From: CAVVUC01 sp963751395 | GTDB lineage: Bacteria; Verrucomicrobiota; Verrucomicrobiia; Chthoniobacterales; Chthoniobacteraceae | DNA: 64,000 nt | Assembly (NCBI GenBank): GCA_963751395.1 | Contig: CAVVUC010000002.1 | Location: 1,302,001 to 1,366,000, forward strand | Reading direction: 5' to 3' | In this document: in pieces, positions 1 to 8,803 of the stretch | How the letters are laid out: each line of letters begins with the position of its first letter | Position numbering within the stretch: the stretch's first letter is position 1 | Notes under the pieces: generated by a model | The model's database searches: none | Seen by the model: only the letters and a program-made list of their open reading frames with translations | What the model was told of the DNA's origin: nothing | Made by a program: the position numbers and the translations under genes

Positions 1-1
1 G

Positions 2-52
2 CTGCTTCCAGGAAAGCTCGCTTTGCAAGTCCGGGCGATGCTCGACCGCTAG
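2..52 (+). CDS. C-terminal end of an unidentified protein (partial)
   Basis: The first bases read openly in one plus-strand frame as 16 codons ending LALQVRAMLDR and a TAG stop at 50-52. The stop overlaps the stop codon of the convergent glycosyltransferase by two bases, a tail-to-tail arrangement common in compact genomes. Too little is visible to name a family, and so short an open frame could be chance. Support is only the protein-like composition and the fit with the neighbour. Confidence 0.25.
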   Translation: MLPGKLALQVRAMLDR

Positions 53-1206
53 GCATTCGCTCCCCGCCGCAAAGCCTCGGTGTAGAAGCCTTCCAGCGCC
101 CGGGCCTGATTTTTCAAATCGAATTTGGCGCTGACTGCTTTTGCTGCGTTGATGCTGATTTGCTGGTAGCGCGCGGGATCGCCGGCAAGATCAAGCATCG
201 CGATGCCGAGCGCGTCGGCGTCGCCCTCATTCACCAGAAAACCACTCACGCCGTTTTCGACTGCTTCGGGTATGCCGCCATGCAGAGTCGCGACTGGAGG
301 CAAACCGGTCGCCATCGCTTCGAGCATCGCGTTCGGCACCCCTTCCTGATTCCCGTCACGCCCCAGTTCGCTCGGATGCAGGAAGAAATGGGAATCGTAA
401 AGAAGTCGCGTCAGTTCCTCCTGCGCCACAAAACCGGCAAACCGGACCCTGTCGCCAATGGCAAGTTCCCCGGCACTGCGTTTCAACTCATCGAGCAGCG
501 GTCCTTCTCCGGCAATGGTGAAAGTGGCGCCGGGATAATTCAGGGCGAATTTCGCAAAGGCGCGCAAGCTGGTGTGGAGTCCTTTTTTTTCAATCAACCG
601 GCAGGCCTGGAGCAGTTTCCATTCGCCGTTTGTGGACGGCGTCCGTTTTGCGAAAGGAAAGCGTTCCAGCGGAATCCCCGTGCGATGAATGCGAATCTTC
701 TCCCCGTCGCAACCGTGCGCACAGAGGCTTTGCTTCAGCGATTCGGACCGCACGAGCACGAGATCGACACGCGCGAGCATTTCCCGCGTCGCCGATTGAA
801 ACGAGGGACTATCCATATCGACCATCACGTCAGCGCCATGGAACGACACGACAATCGGCAGGGGTTTTGTCTCAATGAGCGGCAGCAGATGCACGGCAAT
901 GTGGCCGAAATAAATGTGCATCAACTTCGCATTGACCCGTCGCAGTTCGCTGGTGATGCGCCGGACTTCCGAGCGATAAATCCGCACCGGCATCCGGCGG
1001 ATTTGCTTCTGCCAAATCCTGCGCATGAAATGGGTTCGCGGCTTCCGGATCACCACCAAATCCGCGAACGGAAACCGTTCCGCATTTTCCCGCTTCTGCG
1101 CGAAAACGACCGGACGAAATGCTTCGAGGCTGGTGATCTGCCGGTAGATGTGAAGCATCTCCGGTTTGAGAAAAGTCGCGCAATACTGAACCGCAACCGG
1201 TTTCAA
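49..1206 (-). CDS. Family 4 (GT-B) glycosyltransferase
   Basis: The 385-residue product is a cytoplasmic or membrane-associated retaining glycosyltransferase that would move a sugar from a nucleotide donor to a surface glycan or lipid-linked acceptor. The C-terminal Rossmann half carries the GT4 hallmarks: a strand with ACRLIEKKG near residue 202, FTIAGEGPL, and the E-x7-E signature (Glu288 and Glu296 in EGVPNAMLEAMATG). The N-terminal half has the looser acceptor fold with VSFHGADVM. The start is TTG at 1206; an in-frame TGA lies three codons upstream and the next Met is residue 17, so a start at 1158 is possible. It follows a small secreted-protein gene by 25 bp on the same strand. Lipopolysaccharide or exopolysaccharide synthesis is likely from the family; the sugar cannot be told. 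Confidence 0.85.
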   Translation of the reverse strand: MKPVAVQYCATFLKPEMLHIYRQITSLEAFRPVVFAQKRENAERFPFADLVVIRKPRTHFMRRIWQKQIRRMPVRIYRSEVRRITSELRRVNAKLMHIYFGHIAVHLLPLIETKPLPIVVSFHGADVMVDMDSPSFQSATREMLARVDLVLVRSESLKQSLCAHGCDGEKIRIHRTGIPLERFPFAKRTPSTNGEWKLLQACRLIEKKGLHTSLRAFAKFALNYPGATFTIAGEGPLLDELKRSAGELAIGDRVRFAGFVAQEELTRLLYDSHFFLHPSELGRDGNQEGVPNAMLEAMATGLPPVATLHGGIPEAVENGVSGFLVNEGDADALGIAMLDLAGDPARYQQISINAAKAVSAKFDLKNQARALEGFYTEALRRGANA

Positions 1207-1231
1207 AAGCGAAATTCAGAACAAAGGGCGC

Positions 1232-1555
1232 CTACCAAAGGATCGCGAAAAGCTTGATGCCAAGCGCCCGCTTGCGGTTCGGGGGAGTGCATGTCGCTGA
1301 AGTCCCCGGGTCAGTTTCACTGGAGTGGTAAACGTATTCCTCGCCCGTTCCGTATTCGCCCGGCGCCAGAGGATTGATCAACTGAAGGGGGTTCCCCTTG
1401 CGGACGCCATCGACCACCGCTCCTCCCGGTCCCGGCTTTTGAACTTCCTTCGCCTGGCGAGGCTGCGGACCGCGGCGCATGGGGGCTCTGAAATCCTGCG
1501 CCATGACGGGCATGCAAATCCCGCTCAATAGAAAGATCACAATCGCTTTTTTCAT
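1232..1555 (-). CDS. Small secreted protein, unknown function
   Basis: The 107-residue product begins MKKAIVIFLLSGICMPVMAQ, a clear Sec signal peptide with a predicted cut after Ala-Gln. The mature part is Arg/Pro/Gly-rich (RAPMRRGPQPRQAKEV) with no recognised domain. The open frame extends 28 codons upstream, but the ATG at 1553-1555 has an AGGAG about 7 bases before it and directly precedes the signal peptide, so this start is preferred. Two cysteines cannot be assigned a role: one in the signal core and one near the C terminus (TCTPP). It probably shares a transcript with the glycosyltransferase. No homologous family is recognised. Confidence 0.6.
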   Translation of the reverse strand: MKKAIVIFLLSGICMPVMAQDFRAPMRRGPQPRQAKEVQKPGPGGAVVDGVRKGNPLQLINPLAPGEYGTGEEYVYHSSETDPGTSATCTPPNRKRALGIKLFAILW

Positions 1556-1696
1556 AATTGCTCCTGGGAGATTAATTCGAGACGAGTGCAACATACTTGC
1601 GACGGTTGCGTGCGGCGACATTTTTCCAAAAAAAATCAAGGGCGCAAAACGAAGTTGTTGATGCCGCGTCGCGCTCCGATATTGTCACCCGCGACG

Positions 1697-1966
1697 ATGG
1701 AACGAGATGTAACGGTCCTAAACAAGCTCGGCCTGCACGCCCGACCCGCTGCGGAGTTCGTGCGCGCTGCGAGAGCTTTCAAATCGACCATCACCATCCG
1801 CAAGGGAGGCGAGGTGTTTTCCGCGTCGAGCATCCTCGATGTGTTGAGCGCCAATTGCGATTTCGGCTCCATTTTGAGGCTCGTCGCCGAAGGCCCGGAT
1901 GCGGAGAAAGCGATCGAGCGGCTGAGCAGTCTCATGCACGACTTCAAGAAGCAGGAAGAGGGATGA
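1697..1966 (+). CDS. ptsH: HPr-like phosphocarrier protein
   Basis: The product is an 89-residue HPr-family protein. The phosphorylated histidine is His14 in NKLGLHARPAAEFV, which matches the family signature. A serine pair at residues 44-45 (FSASSILDVL) lies at the place of the regulatory Ser46 of HPr kinase targets. HPr carries phosphate from PEP through Enzyme I to sugar-specific EII proteins, or acts in regulation. The ATG at 1697 gives the usual HPr length; an upstream ATG at 1661 would add 12 residues, and neither has a strong ribosome binding site. No Enzyme I, EII or HPr kinase gene is in the window, so it may be regulatory as in bacteria with an incomplete PTS. kdsD follows after a repeat-rich gap of 100 bp. 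Confidence 0.88.
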   Translation: MERDVTVLNKLGLHARPAAEFVRAARAFKSTITIRKGGEVFSASSILDVLSANCDFGSILRLVAEGPDAEKAIERLSSLMHDFKKQEEG

Positions 1967-2027
1967 TGGAATTTGCCAGTTGGATTTCAGAATTTGGGTT
2001 GCCTGAATCGTGCGGACATCCGCGCCC

Positions 2028-2066
2028 AATCCAAAATCCAAAATCAAAAATCAAAATTTGCGATTG
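2028..2066 (+). repeat. TCCAAAA-type heptanucleotide repeat
   Basis: A short A-rich tract built from near-repeats of AATCCAAA and AATCAAAA ends directly before the kdsD start codon. The same unit recurs at 18551-18581 (inverted), 18609-18639 and 21897-21930. It would fill the place of the ribosome binding site of kdsD. Confidence 0.7.
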
Positions 2067-3038
2067 ATGAACTTCCTCGAAAAAGCAAAGCGGGTCATCG
2101 GCATCGAAGCGCGCGAGATCGAGCGGCTGCGCGAGCGCATCAACGCGTCGTTCTCACACGCGGTCGAAGTGGTTCTCGGAGCCGTCAAGAACAAGGGCAA
2201 GGTCGTCGTGGTCGGTGTCGGAAAGTCCGGGCACATCGGAGAAAAGATCGCCGCCACACTTACCAGCACCGGTTCGCCCGCCGTGGTGCTCAACTCGCTG
2301 AACGCGCTCCACGGCGACCTCGGCGTCGTGGCGGATGGCGATGTCATCCTCGCGCTGAGCTACAGCGGTGAAACCGAGGAGCTCAACAACATCATCCCCG
2401 CGCTAGCCCGGTTCGACGTGAAGATCATTTCGATGACCGGCAACCCGAAATCATTCCTTGCGCAGAACAGCCACATCCATCTTGACGTCAACGTCGAACA
2501 GGAAGCCTGCCCGCTGAACCTCGCGCCAACATCCAGTACGACAGCGATGCTGGTGCTCGGCGACGCGATCGCGATGGTTCTGCTCGAAGCGCGCGGGTTC
2601 ACCGAGGAAGATTTCGCGCGCTATCATCCCGCCGGACAACTTGGTCGCTCGCTGCTGCTCAGGGTGCATCAGATCATGCGCAAGACCGACCAGATGGCGC
2701 TCGTGCCGCCTGCCGCCACCATCCGGGAAGTGCTGCACGCGATGGCGAAAACGCGCGCCGGTTCATCCGTTGTCCTCGATGAAGGCGGCAGGCTCGCCGG
2801 CATCTTCACCCACGGCGATTTTGGCCGTCATTTTCAAACGCACCCCGATCTTCTCGAAAAGGCGGTTGCCGATTTCATGACACGCAACCCGATCACCATT
2901 CGCAGCGACAAACTTGCCTCGGAAGTCCTGCATGTGCTCGAACAGCACCGGATCGACGACCTTGTCGTGCTCGATGAAGCGGGTGTGCCCGTTGGCATGG
3001 TGGACACCCAGGATCTCGCGCGATTCAAGCTGCTCTGA
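2067..3038 (+). CDS. kdsD: D-arabinose-5-phosphate isomerase (KpsF/GutQ family)
   Basis: The 323-residue enzyme converts ribulose 5-phosphate to arabinose 5-phosphate, the first step of Kdo synthesis for lipopolysaccharide. An N-terminal SIS domain has VVVGVGKSGHIGEKIAATL, the NALHGDLG segment and LSYSGETEELNN; the bridging segment includes RYHPAGQLGRSLLLRV, typical of KdsD. Two CBS domains fill the last 120 residues (HQIMRKTDQMALV and VADFMTRNPITI). The open frame extends 19 codons upstream through an A-rich repeat, but those residues are low-complexity and the ATG at 2067 starts the conserved protein. Length matches the family. Together with lpxA and lpxC-fabZ in this window it supports a Gram-negative, LPS-bearing cell. 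Confidence 0.93.
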   Translation: MNFLEKAKRVIGIEAREIERLRERINASFSHAVEVVLGAVKNKGKVVVVGVGKSGHIGEKIAATLTSTGSPAVVLNSLNALHGDLGVVADGDVILALSYSGETEELNNIIPALARFDVKIISMTGNPKSFLAQNSHIHLDVNVEQEACPLNLAPTSSTTAMLVLGDAIAMVLLEARGFTEEDFARYHPAGQLGRSLLLRVHQIMRKTDQMALVPPAATIREVLHAMAKTRAGSSVVLDEGGRLAGIFTHGDFGRHFQTHPDLLEKAVADFMTRNPITIRSDKLASEVLHVLEQHRIDDLVVLDEAGVPVGMVDTQDLARFKLL

Positions 3039-3074
3039 GACTTTGCTGTCTTGCCTGCGACCGCAAGGCTCTGA

Positions 3075-6000
3075 CTATTCAGGGTAGGACGGGGGCGGAA
3101 CTTGCTCAGGCAGGACGTAAGGAGGCAGCCAGTAGGCGCTCTGTCTTTTGTAAACGAGCGGCGTTGCCGGGTTCCAGTTGCGCCAGCTTGCCGGATCGGT
3201 GTCCACGCTGAGAGAAAGCGGGCCTTTGCCCACTCCGTCCACGGCGCTGACGGCGTATTCGTAAATCGTCGGGGCAGGGGAGAAACGATGCGCGGCCGGC
3301 TCAAGGCCGGGATCGGCGAAGGCCGGGATCACACCGGGCGCGGCGTTTTCACAACTCCTTTCTGTTCCCCGGTAAACCTCCTGCCAGTTCGATTCGCCCG
3401 CTTTTCGGCGATGAAGAATGTAACTGCTCGCTCCCAGCACCTCGCCCCAGGTTGCTCTGACTTTGTCCTTGTCCAGAGCAAGCTCCAAACCCGCTGGCGG
3501 CTCGGGTGGTTTGGCTGTCACGTAGATCGGGTAGTCACGTCCGGGGCGGCTCGTGCGGCCCTGATTGGTCGCGATGGCGAGGACGTGAACTTTCTTGCCA
3601 GGAGCCAGACCTGTAAATCGGAACTCCGGCTTCGTTGTTTCTCCCACCTGGTTCCAAGTCAGTCCGTTGTCCTCACTTTTCTCGATGCGGTATTTCTCAG
3701 CCGAGGCTGCAGGACCAATATAAAGCACGGCTCCGTCGGACTGGTTCTCGCTGCGGACAATCTGAGGCGGCATCGGTTCCACCGGGCCTGCCGTCAGTTG
3801 CCAACGGTGCTCGCCGGGCGGGAGCTGGATGGTTAAGTTTGATCCGTCTTGTCTGGCTTCAACCGCAGCTCCATCGACATAAAACTGAGTGCCAGCGCCG
3901 GGCGTTTCCGGCAGAGTCAGAGTCAGGTTGCCGCCTTTGCGTGAGAAGAACGTGCCGGCCGCTTCCTCCGGTTTCGTGAAGATGGCGCTGATTCCAAGAT
4001 TGGGATTGTCCACGAGGAGCGTGAGTTTCTCTGTGCCGATCCGGGTGCCGTGAAAGAGGTTCAACTCGGTTTGTCCGCTTTGATTTTTCCGAATGACTCC
4101 GGCTCGTCCTGAGAACACCACCCCATCTTCGTTGCAGGTGAAGTTGTCGCGCTGGAGAAAGATGAAGTCGGTGCCGGCGGGCGTCTCGACTTTCGTCAGC
4201 GCCTCGTGCTGGTTCTTGCCACGCGAAAGCACTTTCACATCCTTGCGGTGAGTCACCAGCGCCATGCGGTCGCCGCCTCCCTTGTAAGGCTCGAAGCGCT
4301 GCGATTCCGATGTGCCAAGATGCCCGGAGGTGGTGTTCTGCGTGGTGCGGAACGCCGTCTCGCCGCGGATCGGAATGATCGTCGGCATTTCGTCCTGCCC
4401 CTTCACGGTGTTCCACGACATGCGCGACATCGAGTTCACGGCGTCGAAGGTGATGATGTAATCGCTGCCCACGAGAAGCACGGCCCGCGACTTGTATTCG
4501 GGCCACGAGTAGGCGTCGGGACCCTCGCGCGGAAGCAACTCGGCGAACTGCGCGCTTTCGAGGTTGTAGAACGGCTCCGTGAGGTCGTTCATGCCGATGC
4601 CGCGAAACGTGCTGTCCTTGTAAACACCGGTATTGCAGGTCACTTCCGCATCGGTCACGCGACGATCCCCGGCGTCCTCCATCATGTGACCGGAGTAGCT
4701 CTTCCCGCCGGCGTAGTAATAGATGTCGCCGCCGCCGCCTTCGTTGCCGAAGCCCCAGCGGTAGTTCGGGCCTTTGTCGATCTGCTGGAGAAAGACCGCG
4801 ATCTCCTCCGGCGTGTCCACCGCTGCGCGCATCACGATCCCGTAGCCGGTGAACTTTTTGCTGGTGAGGCGCGGGTTGGTGCCGTGGTTTGTTGCGGGCT
4901 TGTGGTCGGGCAGTTCTTCGCCGTCCACGCCAACGGCCGTCCCAGCCGGGCGCTGGCAGGCCCACAGCAGATGCTCGCCGGTCAATGGCTGGTAACGCAG
5001 AAGCGACTGTCCGAAGTTTTCCGCCGCTGCGGGAATTGCCCGGCGGCCCGAGTGGGCGCCTTGCGGCGGGTGGATGCGCTGGAAGCCGTTCTCGCCGGTG
5101 AGCGGAGTGCCCGGTTTCACATCGAGCGGCGCGCCGTCAATCCCAAGTTTCACCGGAGCCGTGACGATTCCGGTCAGATAACTCCCGTGCAGCGCGAACC
5201 CCGGATTCGGCCAGCGGTCGCGTCCGTCGAACAGCTTGCCCAGTTCGTTGGCGTAGATGGCCGGCTGGATGAACGCCCAGTTGTAAGTGCCGATGTTTTC
5301 CGTCCACCGTCCGCCAGCGGCCTCCCAGGCTTTCACGGGCGGTCGCACGTAGAACACGCCCATGAGTTCCAGCAGCTTCTCGAACTGGTCCGCCCATTCC
5401 TTCGCCATCGGATGTTCCGGAAAAAGGAACGCGCCGGCCATGAGCGGATACTTCCAGTCGGCCATGAAATTCGGATGGCCCTTGAGCAGGTGGCGCATCG
5501 GGCTGACTTCCTCGCGTGCCGCGCTATAGGCGTGAAAGAGAATCAGCGCTTCGACTCGTTCGCGGTCCTCCGGTTTCATCTGGGTGCGCCATTTGTTGAA
5601 CCCTGGCACCACCCAGGCGCTCATGATCCGCAGGGATACCGGGCTGACCCAGTTGCCCTCCGCCTTGACCAGTTCGTTGTCGCCCCAGATCGCCTTCAAG
5701 TAACCATCCACGCTTTGCATCTCCCGTCCCTTGTTCGCGGGCAGCGTTTCCAAGCCGGGTTGCCGCGCCAACTCCGGATAGGAAAGCTGCCAGTCTTTGA
5801 CAACATCGAGACTCATCCCTCCGTAGCGGCTGTTGATGAAACCAGTCCACGCCTTGCCCGGTGCGACTCCGGTGTTGGCCACTGCCGCAATCGACGACGT
5901 GTGCTGCCAGCGCTCGAACGCTTCGCCGCAGGCTTTGCCGGCCGTGCGGAAATCGTAGGCGGCAACGGCCATCTCGCGAGACCCGCCTGCCAGCGGCCAG

Positions 6001-7103
6001 AGCCAGTGCAGCACGCCGTCGGCATAGCGGAACCGCACGGCGAGTGTCTCGTGGGCCGCCCAGACGGCGTATTCGCGGTCATCCCAATTTCCGGCGTCCA
6101 GCACGGCCACGCCGATCGCCCGCCCGTTGTTTTGATTGGTGAAGTCCACCGCCGTCACGTTGATGGTGTTGTCCGCCGCTGCGTTGGACACCCGGAAATA
6201 AAACTCCTTGGCTGGATTTTCGATCCGATCCGGGCCGATGAAGTAAGGGTCCTCGCCTCGATAGTAGAGCGTCTTTGGTCTGTCGATCGGTTCGCTTCCC
6301 CTGCGATGAGTCAGTGCGAGACCCGTCCATGAGGTTTGGAAACTTGCGCCGTCTTCTTTCGTCAATCCTTCGATCTGTTCCAGGACTTCGACGAAATCGT
6401 ACGTAAGCGTCGCCTTGATCGTGGCTGTGTAGGTGGCGTCATTTGCAAAGGTATAGCTAACTCTTGCGCGGACAAAAAGCGGACCGCGATCGACAATCTC
6501 CGTGTCAATTTTCTGAACCGCTTTTCGGGGGCTCACGATCTTCGACTTTCCCACCCAGCCTTTGCCGTCGTTCACGGCCATGATCGGCCCGGGCGCTTCA
6601 GTTCCCGCGATGATCGTTTGCGTGCGCGGCAGTCGGACCTTCATCGCACCGGTGTTCAAAACCAGTGAGTTGCCTTCTTCGATCACCTTCACGGCGTCTC
6701 CCTGTTGGTCTCCCGTGGTCTCTTTTTTCAAATCGAAAACACGCGAGCCTCCGGAGGGAAGGTCGCTGAAAAAACTGACCGTGGCCGAGGAGAGCTTGCC
6801 GTCCTTGAGCCTCACGTCGGAAAGCTGAAATGCCATCGGCTTGCCGTCCGAGGCTGACAGAGTCAACTCGTTGGGCGAAACATCGGCTCCATCGAAAACC
6901 ACCTGGTAGCCCAGCAGGGTTTCTGGCCACCAGAAATGGGGATGCTTGATGTGATCGGTGAGTTCGATGCGGAGATGTCCGTCGCTTCCGAACTTGTGAA
7001 GATATGGATTGGGAACTCTTTCCTTCGCGGGTGCCGCATGAGCAGTCGCGACGGAACTCATGAACGCGGCGAGCAGCAGGGAAAGGGTTTGTTTCATTTT
7101 CAT
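3075..7103 (-). CDS. Giant secreted protein with C-terminal FN3 domains, putative polysaccharide-active
   Basis: The product is about 1342 residues from the ATG at 7103, which begins a signal peptide (MKMKQTLSLLLAAFMSSVAT). The open frame runs 63 codons further up, but those residues overlap the divergent acetylesterase gene and look non-coding. The N-terminal third is beta-rich. The middle is helical, with many Trp and Tyr (for example WKYPLMAGAFLFPEHPM and NIGTYNWAFIQPAIY), and is followed by a beta-sandwich-like segment with GFGNEGGGGDIYYYAGG. That order resembles lyases with an alpha/alpha toroid plus beta-sandwich, but no diagnostic motif is seen, so the activity is a guess. Two fibronectin type III domains (EKYRIEKSEDNGLTWNQVG and SSYILHRRKAGESNWQEV) and a Pro/Tyr-rich tail end the protein. 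It is divergent from the esterase operon and probably periplasmic or extracellular. Confidence 0.7.
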   Translation of the reverse strand: MKMKQTLSLLLAAFMSSVATAHAAPAKERVPNPYLHKFGSDGHLRIELTDHIKHPHFWWPETLLGYQVVFDGADVSPNELTLSASDGKPMAFQLSDVRLKDGKLSSATVSFFSDLPSGGSRVFDLKKETTGDQQGDAVKVIEEGNSLVLNTGAMKVRLPRTQTIIAGTEAPGPIMAVNDGKGWVGKSKIVSPRKAVQKIDTEIVDRGPLFVRARVSYTFANDATYTATIKATLTYDFVEVLEQIEGLTKEDGASFQTSWTGLALTHRRGSEPIDRPKTLYYRGEDPYFIGPDRIENPAKEFYFRVSNAAADNTINVTAVDFTNQNNGRAIGVAVLDAGNWDDREYAVWAAHETLAVRFRYADGVLHWLWPLAGGSREMAVAAYDFRTAGKACGEAFERWQHTSSIAAVANTGVAPGKAWTGFINSRYGGMSLDVVKDWQLSYPELARQPGLETLPANKGREMQSVDGYLKAIWGDNELVKAEGNWVSPVSLRIMSAWVVPGFNKWRTQMKPEDRERVEALILFHAYSAAREEVSPMRHLLKGHPNFMADWKYPLMAGAFLFPEHPMAKEWADQFEKLLELMGVFYVRPPVKAWEAAGGRWTENIGTYNWAFIQPAIYANELGKLFDGRDRWPNPGFALHGSYLTGIVTAPVKLGIDGAPLDVKPGTPLTGENGFQRIHPPQGAHSGRRAIPAAAENFGQSLLRYQPLTGEHLLWACQRPAGTAVGVDGEELPDHKPATNHGTNPRLTSKKFTGYGIVMRAAVDTPEEIAVFLQQIDKGPNYRWGFGNEGGGGDIYYYAGGKSYSGHMMEDAGDRRVTDAEVTCNTGVYKDSTFRGIGMNDLTEPFYNLESAQFAELLPREGPDAYSWPEYKSRAVLLVGSDYIITFDAVNSMSRMSWNTVKGQDEMPTIIPIRGETAFRTTQNTTSGHLGTSESQRFEPYKGGGDRMALVTHRKDVKVLSRGKNQHEALTKVETPAGTDFIFLQRDNFTCNEDGVVFSGRAGVIRKNQSGQTELNLFHGTRIGTEKLTLLVDNPNLGISAIFTKPEEAAGTFFSRKGGNLTLTLPETPGAGTQFYVDGAAVEARQDGSNLTIQLPPGEHRWQLTAGPVEPMPPQIVRSENQSDGAVLYIGPAASAEKYRIEKSEDNGLTWNQVGETTKPEFRFTGLAPGKKVHVLAIATNQGRTSRPGRDYPIYVTAKPPEPPAGLELALDKDKVRATWGEVLGASSYILHRRKAGESNWQEVYRGTERSCENAAPGVIPAFADPGLEPAAHRFSPAPTIYEYAVSAVDGVGKGPLSLSVDTDPASWRNWNPATPLVYKRQSAYWLPPYVLPEQVPPPSYPE

Positions 7104-7232
7104 GGCGTGCTTCGATGAATAGGAGGATGGAGAAGGAATGGAGCCGGCATTCTGGCATTCAGCCAAAGCCAAAGACAACAATGTTCGAAGAAGGTCATAC
7201 CGCCGGTCCTTGAAAAGACTTTGTATTCGAGA

Positions 7233-7260
7233 TTCCCAGTGAGGGCTTGTCCGATATAAT
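7233..7260 (+). promoter_or_regulatory. Candidate sigma-70-type promoter for the esterase operon
   Basis: A perfect TATAAT lies at 7255-7260 in the 175-bp gap between the divergent giant-protein and acetylesterase genes, 19 bases before the ATG at 7279. A weak -35 candidate (TTCCCA, 7233-7238) is 16 bases upstream. The implied leader is very short and lacks a clear ribosome binding site, so the call is tentative. Confidence 0.3.
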
Positions 7261-7278
7261 CCGCGTCTTCCTGCGCAA

Positions 7279-8775
7279 ATGAAAAATACCATCCTCTCCC
7301 TGCTCGTCCTTTTTTCTGCCCTGGCTGCGACAAAGGTCGCATCGGCCGCAGTTCAACCTAACCCGATCTTCAGCGATGGCGCGGTGCTTCAGCGGGACAA
7401 GCCCGTCCCGATTTGGGGCACGGCCGACGAGGGCGAGAAAGTAACCGTGACATTTGCCGGCCAGACAGAAAGCACCACGGCCAGGAATGGAAAATGGGAA
7501 GTCCGGCTCAAGCCATTGACCGCCAGCGCGACGCCTCAGACGCTTACCATCAAAGGCCAGAACACCGTGACACTGAATAACATCCTGGTCGGTGAAGTGT
7601 GGCTATGCGGCGGGCAGAGCAACATGGAATGGACGCTCTCGAAATCCGCCGGAGGACGCGAGGCCATCGCCGCATCGACAAATCCACAGATCCGATTTTT
7701 CTATGTGCCGCACAATTCCAGCGCGCAACCGCTCACGGAAGTGAAAGCGTCGTGGGAGGAGTGCAGTCCGAAAACCGCCGCCCGCTTCTCCGGTGTGGGC
7801 TACTTTTTTGGACGCGACCTTCAGCAGAAACTCAAGGTGCCGGTCGGATTGATTGGCTCGTATGTTGGCGGAACGCCCGCCGAGAAGTGGACAAGCCGCG
7901 CGGCGCTTGAATCCAATCCGACATTGAAGGTGTTCCTCGACCAACAAGCCCGGGCCGAGAGCAAATACGACCCGGCGAAGGCCGAGGCGGACTATCAGGC
8001 CGCGCTCGCCAGACATCGGCAGGCTGTGGCGGACGCGACTGCGGCAGGGAAGCCCGCGCCAAAGCCACCGACGAAGGCGGGCAATCCGGCCGGCCGCGGG
8101 CCGTCAAGCCTTTACAACGCGATGATCGCGCCGCTCCAGCCTTACGCGTTGCGAGGCGTGATCTGGTATCAGGGCGAATCGAACCGCGGCAATCCGAAAC
8201 TCTATGGCACTCTTTTTCCCGCACTCATAGCCGACTGGCGAAAGGCGTGGGACCAGGGTGACTTTCCATTCTTGTTTGTGCAGATCGCGCCGTTTGGTGG
8301 GGTAACTCCCGAATTGCGCGATGTGCATTTGAAAACGTGGCTGAAAACGCCAAACACGGCGATGGCCGTTATCACCGATCACGGCAGCACCAGCATTCAT
8401 CCGCCGGAAAAGGAGCCGGTTGGCCAGCGCCTCGCGCTCGCTGCGCGCGCGCTGGCTTATGGCGAGAAGATAGAGTTTTCGGGTCCACTCTATGACTCGA
8501 TACAGATTAAGGGCGACAAAGCCGTGCTTCATTTCAAACACGTCGGCAGCGGCTTGATGGCCAGGGATGGCGAGTTAAAAGGATTTGTCGTGGCCGGTGC
8601 GGACAAGAAGTTCGTTCCAGCCGAGGCAAAGATCGAAGGTGACACTGTCGTGGTTTCAAGTCCCCAGGTTGCCGCGCCGGCCGCAGTTCGGTATGGCTGG
8701 GCCAACGTGCCCGACGTGAACCTGTTCAACAAGGAAGGGCTGCCGGCGTCGCCTTTCCGCACGGACTCTGACTAG
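7279..8775 (+). CDS. Secreted sialate O-acetylesterase family protein (carbohydrate acetylesterase)
   Basis: The 498-residue protein has a signal peptide (about residues 1-24) and a beta-rich N-terminal part beginning NPIFSDGAVLQRDKPVPIWG, typical of the sialate O-acetylesterase family. The catalytic serine is Ser114 in CGGQSNMEW, and the C-terminal catalytic acid/base region reads ITDHGSTSIHPPEKEPVGQR, where the His of IHP is the expected triad member. The SGNH-type enzyme removes acetyl groups from sugars. In plant-polymer degraders the family often deacetylates hemicellulose or pectin side groups rather than sialic acid, which suits the glycosidases around it. It leads a tight plus-strand cluster with the heparinase-like gene 28 bp downstream. 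Confidence 0.88.
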   Translation: MKNTILSLLVLFSALAATKVASAAVQPNPIFSDGAVLQRDKPVPIWGTADEGEKVTVTFAGQTESTTARNGKWEVRLKPLTASATPQTLTIKGQNTVTLNNILVGEVWLCGGQSNMEWTLSKSAGGREAIAASTNPQIRFFYVPHNSSAQPLTEVKASWEECSPKTAARFSGVGYFFGRDLQQKLKVPVGLIGSYVGGTPAEKWTSRAALESNPTLKVFLDQQARAESKYDPAKAEADYQAALARHRQAVADATAAGKPAPKPPTKAGNPAGRGPSSLYNAMIAPLQPYALRGVIWYQGESNRGNPKLYGTLFPALIADWRKAWDQGDFPFLFVQIAPFGGVTPELRDVHLKTWLKTPNTAMAVITDHGSTSIHPPEKEPVGQRLALAARALAYGEKIEFSGPLYDSIQIKGDKAVLHFKHVGSGLMARDGELKGFVVAGADKKFVPAEAKIEGDTVVVSSPQVAAPAAVRYGWANVPDVNLFNKEGLPASPFRTDSD

Positions 8776-8803
8776 GCCATCGCACGCTGCGTTGCTCCCG
8801 GTT

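Noticed and set aside
2010..2066. kdsD start 19 codons upstream
   Set aside because: The extra residues (SKIKNQN type) are translated heptad repeat seen at other loci and are not part of the KdsD family.
4206..6332. A 708-codon plus-strand open frame antisense to the giant exported protein
   Set aside because: It is His/Arg-rich with no domain, lies fully opposite a protein with signal peptide and FN3 domains, and reflects the GC-rich codon use of the real gene.
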